Assembly (NCBI GenBank): GCA_020025915.1
Contig: JAHHRH010000008.1
Coordinates: 1-49,224, forward strand
Origin: Sutterella sp.
GTDB lineage: Bacteria > Pseudomonadota > Gammaproteobacteria > Burkholderiales > Burkholderiaceae_F
Length of the DNA stretch: 49,224 nucleotides
Reading direction: 5' to 3'
Numbering within the stretch: the first letter of the stretch is position 1; the number at the start of each line of letters is the position of its first letter. A model generated the notes under the pieces. It was given only the letters and a program-made list of their open reading frames with translations. It made no database searches and had not been told where the DNA came from. Shown one piece after another: positions 41,070 to 49,169 of the stretch. A program made the translations under genes and the position numbers.

Positions 41070-41109
41070 GTGAAAACAGGACTTTGCTAATTGTTTTCTG
41101 GAGAAATGT

Positions 41110-41667
41110 ATGTCTAATGAGCAGGATGACGACGAAGTCAAGCTTCCTGGTTTACCGCCTAATACGAAGAACTACATGACGCCTGCATGCTACCGACGAT
41201 TGTTGGATGAACGTGAACATCTCGTCAATGTTGAGCGTCCTGAAGTGGTGAATGTAGTAGCTTGGGCTGCGAGCAATGGTGACCGTAGTGAGAATGGCGA
41301 CTATCAATACGGTAAGCGCCGTTTGCGTGAAATTGATCGACGCATTCGTTTTTTAAATAAACGTATTGAATCGGCTGAAGTGGTCGACCCTGATACTCGT
41401 CCGCCAACGGATCAGATCTTTTTTGGTGCAACAGTGCTGTACTGTGATCAGCGTGGCGAGGAACACAAGATTCGTATTGTCGGGATCGATGAAGCTGATG
41501 CAGCGCATGGCGATGTGAGCTGGATTAGTCCTATCGCCCGTGTCTTTTTAAAGGCACGAGAAGGAGATGAAGTGAAGTTGCCTACCCCAGCCACTGTGAC
41601 GCATCCAGCTGGTGTTGAAGTCCTTGAGATTCTTGAAGTGACATATACGAGTCAGCAACCTCGTTAA
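41110..41667 (+). CDS. greB: Transcription elongation factor GreB
   Basis: GreB enters the RNA polymerase secondary channel and stimulates cleavage of backtracked RNA. The 185-residue protein has the coiled-coil N-domain with the acidic tip SNGDRSENGDYQYGKRR (Asp58, Glu61) and the GreB-type KRRLREIDRRIRFL helix. Its C-terminal FKBP-like domain includes WISPIARVFLKAREGDEV. The first 20 residues are an acidic extension. GGAGA precedes the ATG. It follows the phosphoethanolamine transferase by 40 nt and may be read from the same transcript. Confidence 0.93.
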   Translation: MSNEQDDDEVKLPGLPPNTKNYMTPACYRRLLDEREHLVNVERPEVVNVVAWAASNGDRSENGDYQYGKRRLREIDRRIRFLNKRIESAEVVDPDTRPPTDQIFFGATVLYCDQRGEEHKIRIVGIDEADAAHGDVSWISPIARVFLKAREGDEVKLPTPATVTHPAGVEVLEILEVTYTSQQPR

Positions 41668-41679
41668 AGTGGATTGCAT

Positions 41680-41710
41680 AGCCAAGCGACCTAGGTGGGG
41701 TCGCTTGGCT
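41680..41710. terminator. Hairpin between converging greB and DUF486 genes
   Basis: A perfect 12-bp stem, AGCCAAGCGACC (41680-41691) with GGTCGCTTGGCT (41699-41710), 7-nt loop. T-tracts are absent on both strands, so it is probably a bidirectional 3'-end hairpin rather than a classical terminator. Confidence 0.55.
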
Positions 41711-41714
41711 TAGA

Positions 41715-42086
41715 CTACTTCATAAAGACGAAATAAACCGCCCCCACCATGCAAGCAAAAGCGGCCAAGTGATTCCAGGCTAATTGCTGTTGGAAAGCGA
41801 TAATGGAAAACAAGGTGAATACCAACAAGGTAATCACTTCTTGAATGATCTTCAGCTGAATAAGCGAGAAAGGACCGCCATTGCCTTCAAAACCAATGCG
41901 ATTGGCTGGCACCATGAAGCTGTATTCCAACAGTGCAATCGTCCAGGAAAAAAGGATCACGGTATAAAGTGGCCAGTTGCTAATGAGTTTGGCGCTTTGG
42001 AGTTTCAAATGGGCATACCAAGCCAATGTCATAAAGACATTTGACACAAGTAAGAGCCCAACGGTGGTTAAGCCTTTAGTGAGCAT
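41715..42086 (-). CDS. DUF486 / DMT-like four-helix membrane protein
   Basis: A 123-residue protein with four predicted transmembrane helices and the DUF486 pattern: SNVFMTLAWYAHLK, SWTIALLEYSFMVPANRIG and QLKIIQEVITLLVFTLFS. It resembles half-size drug/metabolite transporters that work as dimers, but no substrate is known. It starts 14 nt after the DUF3482 GTPase stop and is the last gene of the DUF2868-DUF3482-DUF486 unit. Confidence 0.85.
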   Translation of the reverse strand: MLTKGLTTVGLLLVSNVFMTLAWYAHLKLQSAKLISNWPLYTVILFSWTIALLEYSFMVPANRIGFEGNGGPFSLIQLKIIQEVITLLVFTLFSIIAFQQQLAWNHLAAFACMVGAVYFVFMK

Positions 42087-42100
42087 GGTGCAAGTGAGTG

Positions 42101-43561
42101 TTAGATACCGCGTTCATAAAGACGCATAAAGACAGCACGTAGAAGCGAGTCTGTTAAGCGCGTTAATTGTTCAACGCCAGCCTCAGGGGTAAGCTTGCGA
42201 ATAGGAAGAAAGGTAATTTTGAGTTCTTTCATGGCATCCTGCACGGCTATTTTCCAAAATTCTGGACTTTCTCCGGCTTGCCAATCCCCACGTCCGCGAC
42301 CAAAGTGCGCAACGGCTAAATAAAGCAATGTCGCTTCAAGCATAAAGTTGCGTGCGGCGTGTTCGCTCCAAGAAAGATCAATCCCTTCTTTTTTATGTCG
42401 AGCGTTATAAATGGTGGCTGCGCCGACACCACCAATCGCGCCGATGATGCCACCCAATAAGGTGCCAAGACCTAACGAAAGACCTGCACTCGCCGCATCA
42501 GCTGCGGCACCCGCAGCAGCCCCGCCAGCAACGCCAACACCAGCGCCAACGGCGGCCGCTGAAGCTGGAGCAATCGTGTGAGAGGCCATTTGCCAGTCTG
42601 TTTTCATGCGTCTCAAAATTTCGCGAGAGACGCCACTCCCTGTGAGCCCATTAATGCCGATAAGCTTATCGGTAAGTGCGCACAAACTATCGGCAGCCAT
42701 CGAGGATAGCGCTGTTTGGGCGTCCTCCATTTCGACGTTACGGGTTTTGATTAGACCAATTTGGTTAGCGAGGGATCGGACATGATCTTTGAGGCTTGGT
42801 ACTGGGACTAATTCATGCGCCTGCAGAAGTTTCCACATATGGCGTGCAATGGCGTCGACTGAGGATAGATAGAGGGCTCGTCGACTACGAATCCAAATGT
42901 CCCGAAGAGCATCAAAAGTGGCATGTTGAGTCGCAGGGAGGGCGCGACCAATGGCATCAAAAAGTGCCGTTTCTTGAACCCAACAACGCGCAAAGGCATC
43001 CATGGGAAGGACATCCTTAACAAACGGATAGGGTTTCATGGCGTCACGCCATGCTTCGACATCTGCTCGTTCTTCAGCGTGCGCACGAGGCTTACCCATT
43101 TGGTTAAGAAGTACGATGACGGGCTTATTGATCCAGGAAATAATTTCCATCTCAGCCGTAATGTAGGGGGCTGTCTTAGGGAGATCAGAGGCATTGACCA
43201 AATAGAGTACAACGTCTGAAATGTCTTTAACGTGCTTGATGGCTCGTTGGTTAAGCCAAAAAGCCTTATTCGTCATGCGATCCCAGACTTCAGCAAGAAA
43301 CCATCCGATAGGGTTCTTTCGACCAGTGAGGCGTTTAGCAAGAGCCACAGAATTACCAAAGCCCGGTGTATCCCAAAGAACCAGTTCGCATCCGGCTGCA
43401 TCTCGTGCAAGCACATAGTCTTCGGTATTTTCTGTGACGTGGGCGCGGTCAGCGACTTCGCCGACGTCTTTCATAAGCAGTGTGCGGGCTAAGGTTGTCT
43501 TGCCAATATTGGTATGGCTAACAAGACTCAGGTGAATGCGAAATTGATCAGGTTTGGACAT
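42101..43561 (-). CDS. DUF3482 membrane-associated GTPase
   Basis: A 486-residue P-loop GTPase of the TrmE-Era-EngA-like class with a C-terminal DUF3482 region. G1 is SHTNIGKTTL (15-24), G3 is WDTPGFG (63-69) and G4 is NQMGK (153-157) instead of the usual NKxD. A helical part (about 215-325) leads to an Ala/Gly-rich stretch (about 330-382) with GxxxG repeats that could insert as a glycine-zipper hairpin. The start is ATG 43561; GTG 43567 is two codons upstream. It lies 43 nt after the DUF2868 gene. The two families travel together in Betaproteobacteria, and their role is undescribed as far as I know. Confidence 0.85.
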   Translation of the reverse strand: MSKPDQFRIHLSLVSHTNIGKTTLARTLLMKDVGEVADRAHVTENTEDYVLARDAAGCELVLWDTPGFGNSVALAKRLTGRKNPIGWFLAEVWDRMTNKAFWLNQRAIKHVKDISDVVLYLVNASDLPKTAPYITAEMEIISWINKPVIVLLNQMGKPRAHAEERADVEAWRDAMKPYPFVKDVLPMDAFARCWVQETALFDAIGRALPATQHATFDALRDIWIRSRRALYLSSVDAIARHMWKLLQAHELVPVPSLKDHVRSLANQIGLIKTRNVEMEDAQTALSSMAADSLCALTDKLIGINGLTGSGVSREILRRMKTDWQMASHTIAPASAAAVGAGVGVAGGAAAGAAADAASAGLSLGLGTLLGGIIGAIGGVGAATIYNARHKKEGIDLSWSEHAARNFMLEATLLYLAVAHFGRGRGDWQAGESPEFWKIAVQDAMKELKITFLPIRKLTPEAGVEQLTRLTDSLLRAVFMRLYERGI

Positions 43562-43604
43562 AGTCACTCAAGGATAGCTTTTTAAAGCAATTATCGCACT
43601 CTAC

Positions 43605-45095
43605 CTAAGGATTTGACGTTTGTAATTGTGTTGCAATCGTATCTAGCGCTTTTTCGTCGTCTATGTCGAACGTGAAAGAGCGGCAATGGTGTTCGGCCAC
43701 AAAGGTTTGCCATAAGGCCATACGGCTACCAATCAAAGGATGTCCTTCGCCATGTCGAGTCACCATGCGTGAGAGATCTAATCCGACAATCGGTGTGTTG
43801 ATGTGGTGTGCTTGGCCCCAAGTGTAAATGTCATTCAGCAATTGGCCATGTACTTCTTCTTCAGGGGTTGAAGTCGGATCGAACACGATGAGTACATGAG
43901 ATTGCTCTGCGACAGGTAAGTGCTTTAAGGTGTCAGCAATCGTACCGTCCCAAGCATTGATAGCGTGTAAAGAGACGACGAACGATGAGTTAGAGGCTTG
44001 TTTTAGATGATTGGCAACCTGATGCCATTTTTCTGGCAATTCCTCATCTGAACTTGGGGTGTTGATGAGAATCCCTGTCCATTGCGGTAAGACAGCTGTC
44101 TCCGACAATAAGCTACGGTAGTAGGGAGACTTCAAAGAAATAGCGATATGTTTCGAGAGCCAACGAAGTTTGATGGTGTCATAGAACACCAATAGGGAGC
44201 GTGGAATAATGACGACCCCAACAATCAACATCATCAGGCGAATGATCCATGGGGAGGCAGGGATGGCTGTCGAAGCGCCAGAGTCAAAAGCCATTTGAGC
44301 AACATCGCTGACAGTAGGCATGTCTGGTAGCCCTAAAAGAGCAGCAGGAAAGAGATCATAGGTCCAGTCGAAAAAGGCGTGAATCAACGCTGGCTGATTG
44401 GCGAACCAGGTACTTTCCCAACCGACGTGGTAAGCCGTACCTATGCCTCTAATCGCAACGCCAAGCAATAAACCACAGGCAAATGTCATCGCTGCGAAAT
44501 GAAAGGCGCGAGCGATACGGAGCTTATATTGGGGCAAAACGAGGTTCATCCACTTTTCGGTAAAAGCACGTTGGATGGGTTCTGCCTTGGGGAGGTATGT
44601 GCTGAATTCGACTAACCACTGAGTGACTGTGTGTCTCATAGGTAGTTCAAAGGGCAATAGATGCAAGGCTTTAGCGATTAATAAAAAGTAGATCGCTAAA
44701 TTCCAGAGAAGTAGTCCTAAAAGCGGTGGTGCAAGTAAGTTAATGCGAGCGCCGTCAGTAGCTAAATAGTCAGTAAGCGCTCCGAACAACAAGGCAAAGA
44801 GAGCCAAAGTGACTGTCCATGGAAATGTGATCGACACTTTCGTGTGAATGTTGTCCACGCCTTTTAAGCGTTCATGCATTCTTGCAATGACAAGGCGTGC
44901 TCGTATGGGTAAGAGAGCGACCTTAGACGGTAAATTGCCAGTCAGACCTTGCGCGTCACGCGTTGCGGCATCACGTTGAGAAGCATCCCATTGCTTTGTT
45001 TCTAAAGCATGCTTTTCGAGCACTTCTGCATAAATGATGTTTTTAGCATCTTTTTCAGAAAATGCTGCAACGGTCAAAAGAGACTGGGCGTTCAT
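43605..45095 (-). CDS. DUF2868 membrane protein
   Basis: A 496-residue protein with four hydrophobic segments (about 90-111, 118-143, 199-220, 285-305) and a soluble C-terminal domain (about 320-496). A helical N-terminal region (1-85) is charged. The C-terminal part has an ILINTPSSDE start, VLIVFDPTSTPEE and GLDLSRM, suggesting a Rossmann-like fold, possibly a degenerate nucleotide-binding domain. It precedes and probably is cotranscribed with the DUF3482 GTPase. Function unknown; a membrane receptor or channel gated by the GTPase is one guess. Confidence 0.82.
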   Translation of the reverse strand: MNAQSLLTVAAFSEKDAKNIIYAEVLEKHALETKQWDASQRDAATRDAQGLTGNLPSKVALLPIRARLVIARMHERLKGVDNIHTKVSITFPWTVTLALFALLFGALTDYLATDGARINLLAPPLLGLLLWNLAIYFLLIAKALHLLPFELPMRHTVTQWLVEFSTYLPKAEPIQRAFTEKWMNLVLPQYKLRIARAFHFAAMTFACGLLLGVAIRGIGTAYHVGWESTWFANQPALIHAFFDWTYDLFPAALLGLPDMPTVSDVAQMAFDSGASTAIPASPWIIRLMMLIVGVVIIPRSLLVFYDTIKLRWLSKHIAISLKSPYYRSLLSETAVLPQWTGILINTPSSDEELPEKWHQVANHLKQASNSSFVVSLHAINAWDGTIADTLKHLPVAEQSHVLIVFDPTSTPEEEVHGQLLNDIYTWGQAHHINTPIVGLDLSRMVTRHGEGHPLIGSRMALWQTFVAEHHCRSFTFDIDDEKALDTIATQLQTSNP

Positions 45096-45102
45096 ATGTT
45101 TA

Positions 45103-45136
45103 ATTAGAAAGAATGATGAAGTATCTCACTCATTCT
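45103..45136 (-). terminator. Weak hairpin/terminator after the second phosphoethanolamine transferase
   Basis: On the minus strand AGAATGA (45136-45130) pairs with TCATTCT (45116-45110), 13-nt loop, followed by TTCTAATT. The stem is AT-rich and the T-tract broken, so termination is doubtful. Confidence 0.4.
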
Positions 45137-45146
45137 AAGGAAAGCC

Positions 45147-46778
45147 TTACTGTTTCGGTAGGAATCGTGTTTTAGATGGTGGATCCTGCCATTGATAGTC
45201 TTTGGAAAGTACCGACGGTGGCGTAGGTGTCTTTAATTCGATACCTGCCGCAGAAAATAGAACGGAAGGTAGCCAATCAGAACGGAAAGACCGATTTTGA
45301 AGGTCAGACCATGCCCACTGAGTGGATAGCGAAGGCGAAGCCCACATCAAAACGGGAATGCGATAACCGCTTGGGGTTGTTTGAGAGTGTCCAGAACGGT
45401 CTTCGTAGGCTCCTGTTTCGACACCGTGATCAGAGAGGTAAAGCCAAAAAGCGGGTGTTTGCTTGGAGGAGGCTTCGGTTAGTGCGAGTGACTCCGCGAG
45501 AACGCGATCTTGGTAAAGTACGGCAAGATCGTAATGATCTCGGGAGTGCTGTACAACCAATGAGCGATCATCGGCCTTCATCTTTTGAGAGACCTCATCG
45601 TTATCAGACCACATGGGCTGCAATCCCTCCGGGTAACGGAGAGAGAAATGGGGATGCGCGCCAATCATGTGCACGACGATGAGCTTATGAGGCGCTGGAT
45701 CGGCAAGGGCTTCCTTCAAGGGGGCAAGCGTGACGTCGTCCATCGATCGGCTGGAGCGCCCCGCTAATCGATTGAGAATTATTTGCTTGTCACTGTGGGC
45801 AATCCATTCTGATTTGATAGCTTGATCGTCTTGGTTACTAATCCAAGTAATTTGATAGCCTGCGGCTCTGAAAAAAGCGAAGACGTTACCCGTCGGTTCT
45901 TTTTGGTCGTGGGGTACCCTAAAATCAAACATTGTTCGGAATGAGGCAACGGTACTTGCGTCTATTGACCAAGCATCAGGAATGAAACGAAATTGAGGGT
46001 CTTTAGTTGCACGTGCGTCTAGCTGCGGCGTTGTTTGACGTGGATAGCCATAAAGACTCATGTTGTCGCGTGTAATGCTTTCCCCGATCATCAAAACGAT
46101 GGTTCTTGGTTTAACTGAAATGGGGAGAACTTCATTTTGAGCCGTTGTTACTTCTTGCTGTCGTTCGTCTTCAGCGTGTTGCCAATCAAGTTGATATTCG
46201 ACGACGAAAGACTGAAAACGTAACCAAGAAAGTACAGGAAACTGATGACGCCAAGGGCGGACAATCCAAGATACAGCAGAAAGCGTGAGTAAGAATACTA
46301 GGAGGCCGAGTGCAATACGTCGATGTTCAATCGGTGTCGAGATGGTTTGCTTACAACGGCGGCGAAGAAACCAAATTTGAAGGACAAATGTGAGCAGCGC
46401 TAGAGCGCTCCAGAATAGAAGGTCAGGCCAAACAGTACCAATAAATTCAAGCGATTCAGAGGTATGGGTATTTGCAACCGATTCGACGACAAAGCCAGAA
46501 AGTATGTCTGACTGATAGACATCTTTCAAAAAACTACGGATGCCCGTGTCAATCGCCGAGAGTGCACAAGTCAGGCCGAGCAATAAGCTTGCAGGTATCC
46601 TTAATTGGCGCCAGAAGTCTGAGAGTAAAAATAAAAGCGACGCTGGAAACAAAAAGCACCAAAGTTGTAGTGCGCGTGTCCCGCCCACGCCGTAGATGAG
46701 GAAAGCGAGCGAGAGAACCAAAATGGCAGAAATCGCACGTGCGGTTTCTTTGGTGCAAATAGAACGAAATATCATCAT
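45147..46778 (-). CDS. Phosphoethanolamine transferase (CptA/EptC-like)
   Basis: A 543-residue inner-membrane enzyme with about five N-terminal helices (up to about 173) and a periplasmic catalytic domain: LMIGESITRDNMSLYGYPRQ (metal Glu233), nucleophile Thr276 in DASTVASFRTMF, HMIGAHPHFSLRYP and YLSDHGVETG. These match the phosphoethanolamine transferases that decorate LPS core heptose or lipid A. It is not closely similar to the copy at 39471. Its ATG overlaps the thiE stop codon (ATGA), so it is the third gene of a thiM-thiE unit, with translation probably coupled. Acceptor unknown. Confidence 0.87.
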   Translation of the reverse strand: MMIFRSICTKETARAISAILVLSLAFLIYGVGGTRALQLWCFLFPASLLFLLSDFWRQLRIPASLLLGLTCALSAIDTGIRSFLKDVYQSDILSGFVVESVANTHTSESLEFIGTVWPDLLFWSALALLTFVLQIWFLRRRCKQTISTPIEHRRIALGLLVFLLTLSAVSWIVRPWRHQFPVLSWLRFQSFVVEYQLDWQHAEDERQQEVTTAQNEVLPISVKPRTIVLMIGESITRDNMSLYGYPRQTTPQLDARATKDPQFRFIPDAWSIDASTVASFRTMFDFRVPHDQKEPTGNVFAFFRAAGYQITWISNQDDQAIKSEWIAHSDKQIILNRLAGRSSRSMDDVTLAPLKEALADPAPHKLIVVHMIGAHPHFSLRYPEGLQPMWSDNDEVSQKMKADDRSLVVQHSRDHYDLAVLYQDRVLAESLALTEASSKQTPAFWLYLSDHGVETGAYEDRSGHSQTTPSGYRIPVLMWASPSLSTQWAWSDLQNRSFRSDWLPSVLFSAAGIELKTPTPPSVLSKDYQWQDPPSKTRFLPKQ

Positions 46779-47404
46779 GAAGGCATAGCGTCGAGCAGAA
46801 CTTGCACGGCGAGAGGAATATCAGGTTGACCACAAATGGCCGAAACGACAGCAATGCCGTTCACGTCAGAATACATGATGGAGGGCACATCCGTCGCAGT
46901 AATTCCCCCGATGGCGACGGACGGACAAGAGGCGTGCTGTGCAATTTCAATGAGACCAGGTAACCCAAGTGCTTCGGCGGCATCCTTTTTGGTACTTGTG
47001 GGCCAAACGGGACCAATGCCGATATAATCAACAAGTTTTGGGTCAACAGCCAAGCATTCATCGAGATTGGTTACAGAGAGCCCAAGAAGCATATCGCGTG
47101 GCATGAGCTTGCGGCAATCGGTGACTGATAAGTCATCTTGGCCAACGTGAATGCCTTGTGCACCAATAGCGATAGCAACATCAGCATGATCGTTCACGAT
47201 GAGTGGTATATGGTAAGGCTTAAGTGCTTTGAGGAGTGCTCTTCCACATTCTGCGTACTGACGTTTTTTCCAATTTGGTGCACGAAGTTGGATCGTTGTA
47301 ACGCCAGCTTGCGCGGCTTGAATGGCAGTGTCCACCATACCTGCATATCCTCCACAGAGGTCTGGGTCGAGAACCAAATATAAACGAAGAGAATCTGCTT
47401 GCAT
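46775..47404 (-). CDS. thiE: Thiamine-phosphate synthase
   Basis: ThiE joins HMP-pyrophosphate with thiazole phosphate to make thiamine phosphate. The 209-residue TIM barrel has TTIQLRAPNWKKRQY, PLIVNDHADVAIAIGAQGIHVGQDDL split over the active site, GIGPVWPTSTKKDA and AIGGITATDV. ATG 47404 has GAGGA 7-8 nt upstream. It follows thiM by 26 nt. With thiM it makes a salvage pair; thiC, thiG and thiD are not here, so thiazole is probably salvaged at this locus. Confidence 0.94.
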   Translation of the reverse strand: MQADSLRLYLVLDPDLCGGYAGMVDTAIQAAQAGVTTIQLRAPNWKKRQYAECGRALLKALKPYHIPLIVNDHADVAIAIGAQGIHVGQDDLSVTDCRKLMPRDMLLGLSVTNLDECLAVDPKLVDYIGIGPVWPTSTKKDAAEALGLPGLIEIAQHASCPSVAIGGITATDVPSIMYSDVNGIAVVSAICGQPDIPLAVQVLLDAMPS

Positions 47405-47430
47405 GGTCAATTCCTCATCAAGTGAAGAGG

Positions 47431-48219
47431 TTAAAGAAAGTCGTTCGGTTGAATCTGATAAAGAGCATCCAAGTATTCGTTATGGAAGCTTCCAGGGCCA
47501 TGTGCTCGAATCATAGCTTTTTCGGCAGCTTTTTTTGCTAATGCACAGGCCGTGGCGGTTGCGGTCAGATGGTCATTGGTGATAGCGCAGAAACCTGCAA
47601 CCAGTGCGGAGAGTGAGCAACCAGTCCCTACGACGAGCGTGGCCATTGGATGTCCTCCTGGGACACTTAAGGTCTGAATACCGTCGGTGATGTAATCGGT
47701 TTCACCTGTCACGGCGACGATGACTTTGCGAGCTAAGGCCAAACGCTGTGCAGCTTCTAACGCCTCGTCGGAGGCATTGGTACTATCGACGCCTTTACCG
47801 CCTTTCTTTTCACCTGCGAGCGCAAGGATTTCGCTAGCGTTTCCTCGAATCACTGTGGGACGCTTTTCAACAAAGGTGTTGATAACACCATCACGCCAAG
47901 GAATTCCGCCTGCGGCTACAGGGTCTAAGACCCAAGGACGGTTAGTCTCAATGGCAGTGTCGACTGCCGCATGCATGGCTTTCAAACGAGCTACGTAAGG
48001 TGTACCAATATTGATCAGAATGCCGCCAGAGATGCTGGCAAAGTAACCCGCTTCTTCTTCGGCTACGACCATAGCTGGCGATGCGCCAGCGGCTAATAAA
48101 ACATTAGCGGTGATTTCTTGTACGACTTCATTGGTCAAGCAATGAACCAAGGGACGATGCGTACGCAAAAGTGTCAGCATCTGTGAGGCACTGTTACCAG
48201 AAAGCATAGAAATGGTCAT
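47431..48219 (-). CDS. thiM: Hydroxyethylthiazole kinase
   Basis: ThiM phosphorylates hydroxyethylthiazole, a thiamine salvage step. From ATG 48219 the protein has 262 residues, equal to E. coli ThiM, and shows RPLVHCLTNEVVQEITAN, GASPAMVVAEEEAGYFA, DPVAAGGIPWR, RGNASEILALAGEKKGGKGV (in part) and VVGTGCSLSALV. AAAGG lies 6 nt before this ATG. ATG 48261, just after a small hairpin, is an alternative start adding 14 residues. No TPP riboswitch is seen upstream, unlike many thiM genes. Confidence 0.93.
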   Translation of the reverse strand: MTISMLSGNSASQMLTLLRTHRPLVHCLTNEVVQEITANVLLAAGASPAMVVAEEEAGYFASISGGILINIGTPYVARLKAMHAAVDTAIETNRPWVLDPVAAGGIPWRDGVINTFVEKRPTVIRGNASEILALAGEKKGGKGVDSTNASDEALEAAQRLALARKVIVAVTGETDYITDGIQTLSVPGGHPMATLVVGTGCSLSALVAGFCAITNDHLTATATACALAKKAAEKAMIRAHGPGSFHNEYLDALYQIQPNDFL

Positions 48220-48265
48220 TTTGAGCCTTTGACTTGAACGTAAAGGTGATAAAGGCTTCATAATA

Positions 48266-48281
48266 CCTGCTTCCAAGCAGG
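48266..48281. repeat. Small hairpin in the thiM/lgt divergent region
   Basis: CCTGCTT (48266-48272), CC, AAGCAGG (48275-48281). In the thiM transcript the AGG of the 3' arm would be the ribosome binding site of the alternative start at 48261, so it could restrict that start. The divergent region of about 100 bp also holds AT-rich promoter-like hexamers (TTATAA, TAAAAT) that could not be assigned. Confidence 0.35.
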
Positions 48282-48320
48282 AAAAGTCTTTTTATAACAA
48301 TTCGCTAAATAACTTAAAAT

Positions 48321-49118
48321 ATGCTTATCCATCCGCAGTTTGACCCGATCGCTCTTAGTGTTGGACCACTGGCCATTCGTTGGTACGGTTTGATGTATCT
48401 TGTGGGTTTTGTGTGCTTTTGGTGGCTCGGGAGGCGCCGAACGAAAGAGTCTTGGCGCGGTATTTCGTTAGACAATATGGAGAATTTGCTTTTTTATGGC
48501 ATTCTCGGGGTCATTTTAGGTGGGCGATTAGGCTACTGTCTCTTCTATCAACCTAGCTACTACTTGGCAAATCCTCAGGCTATTTTGGCAGTATGGGATG
48601 GGGGGATGAGCGCCCATGGTGGTCTTTTAGGGGTGATCATTGTGATGGCCATTTTTGCTAAGGCTCATCAGTGTTCGTTTTGGACAATTTCGGATTTTGT
48701 TGCCCCACTGGTGCCGCCGGGATTGATGTTCGGTCGCATTGGCAACTTTATTAATGGTGAGCTTTGGGGGCGTCCCGTCTCGGGCGATCTGCCATGGGCT
48801 ATGATTTTTCCTCAGGCGATGGATGGCGGTATTCCTCGTCACCCATCTCAGCTTTACGAGGCTGTTGGCGAAGGGGTGTTACTCTTTTTAGTTTTGTGGA
48901 TTGCCTCCAAAAAGCCGCGTCCCACTGGATTTATTTCGGGGCTCTTCTGTTTTGGGTATGGTGTCGCGCGCTTTATTGTGGAATGGTTCCGTGAGCCCGA
49001 TGCGTTCCTCGGATTACAGGCTTTCGATTTATCTCGAGGTCAATGGCTGACGCTACCTCTCATTGTTTTAGGGATGGGATTGATGCTTTGGTCGTTGAAG
49101 AAGAAAACAGCAAACTAG
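48321..49118 (+). CDS. lgt: Phosphatidylglycerol:prolipoprotein diacylglyceryl transferase
   Basis: Lgt attaches diacylglycerol to the lipobox Cys of prolipoproteins, the first step of lipoprotein maturation. The 265-residue, seven-helix membrane protein has the N-terminal IRWYGLMYLVGF, the SAHGGLLG segment with the essential His99, and the Lgt signature GRIGNFINGELWGR (138-151) including Arg139. RHPSQLYEAVGEG and an ARFIVEWFREPD C-terminal motif follow. The start ATG at 48321 lacks a clear Shine-Dalgarno. It is divergent from thiM and ends at a strong terminator that seems to have been used as a group II intron target. Confidence 0.96.
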   Translation: MLIHPQFDPIALSVGPLAIRWYGLMYLVGFVCFWWLGRRRTKESWRGISLDNMENLLFYGILGVILGGRLGYCLFYQPSYYLANPQAILAVWDGGMSAHGGLLGVIIVMAIFAKAHQCSFWTISDFVAPLVPPGLMFGRIGNFINGELWGRPVSGDLPWAMIFPQAMDGGIPRHPSQLYEAVGEGVLLFLVLWIASKKPRPTGFISGLFCFGYGVARFIVEWFREPDAFLGLQAFDLSRGQWLTLPLIVLGMGLMLWSLKKKTAN

Positions 49119-49129
49119 ATCTGTGATGT

Positions 49130-49168
49130 AAAAATGAGCGAGGTCTGATTGATCTCGCTCATTTTTTT
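49130..49168 (+). terminator. Intrinsic terminator of lgt
   Basis: AAAAATGAGCGAG (49130-49142) pairs with CTCGCTCATTTTT (49154-49166) over an 11-nt loop, followed by a run of seven T (49162-49168, partly in the stem). The group II intron end begins one base later. Confidence 0.9.
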
Positions 49169-49169
49169 A

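Noticed and set aside
28012..46778. Annotation of the three alkaline-phosphatase-fold proteins as sulfatases
   Set aside because: None has the CxPxR or SxPxR formylglycine motif; the nucleophile is Thr and the N-terminus has several membrane helices, as in head-group transferases.
48220..48320. TPP riboswitch before thiM
   Set aside because: The space is too short and neither the CTGAGA nor the GATAATGC-type core motif is present.
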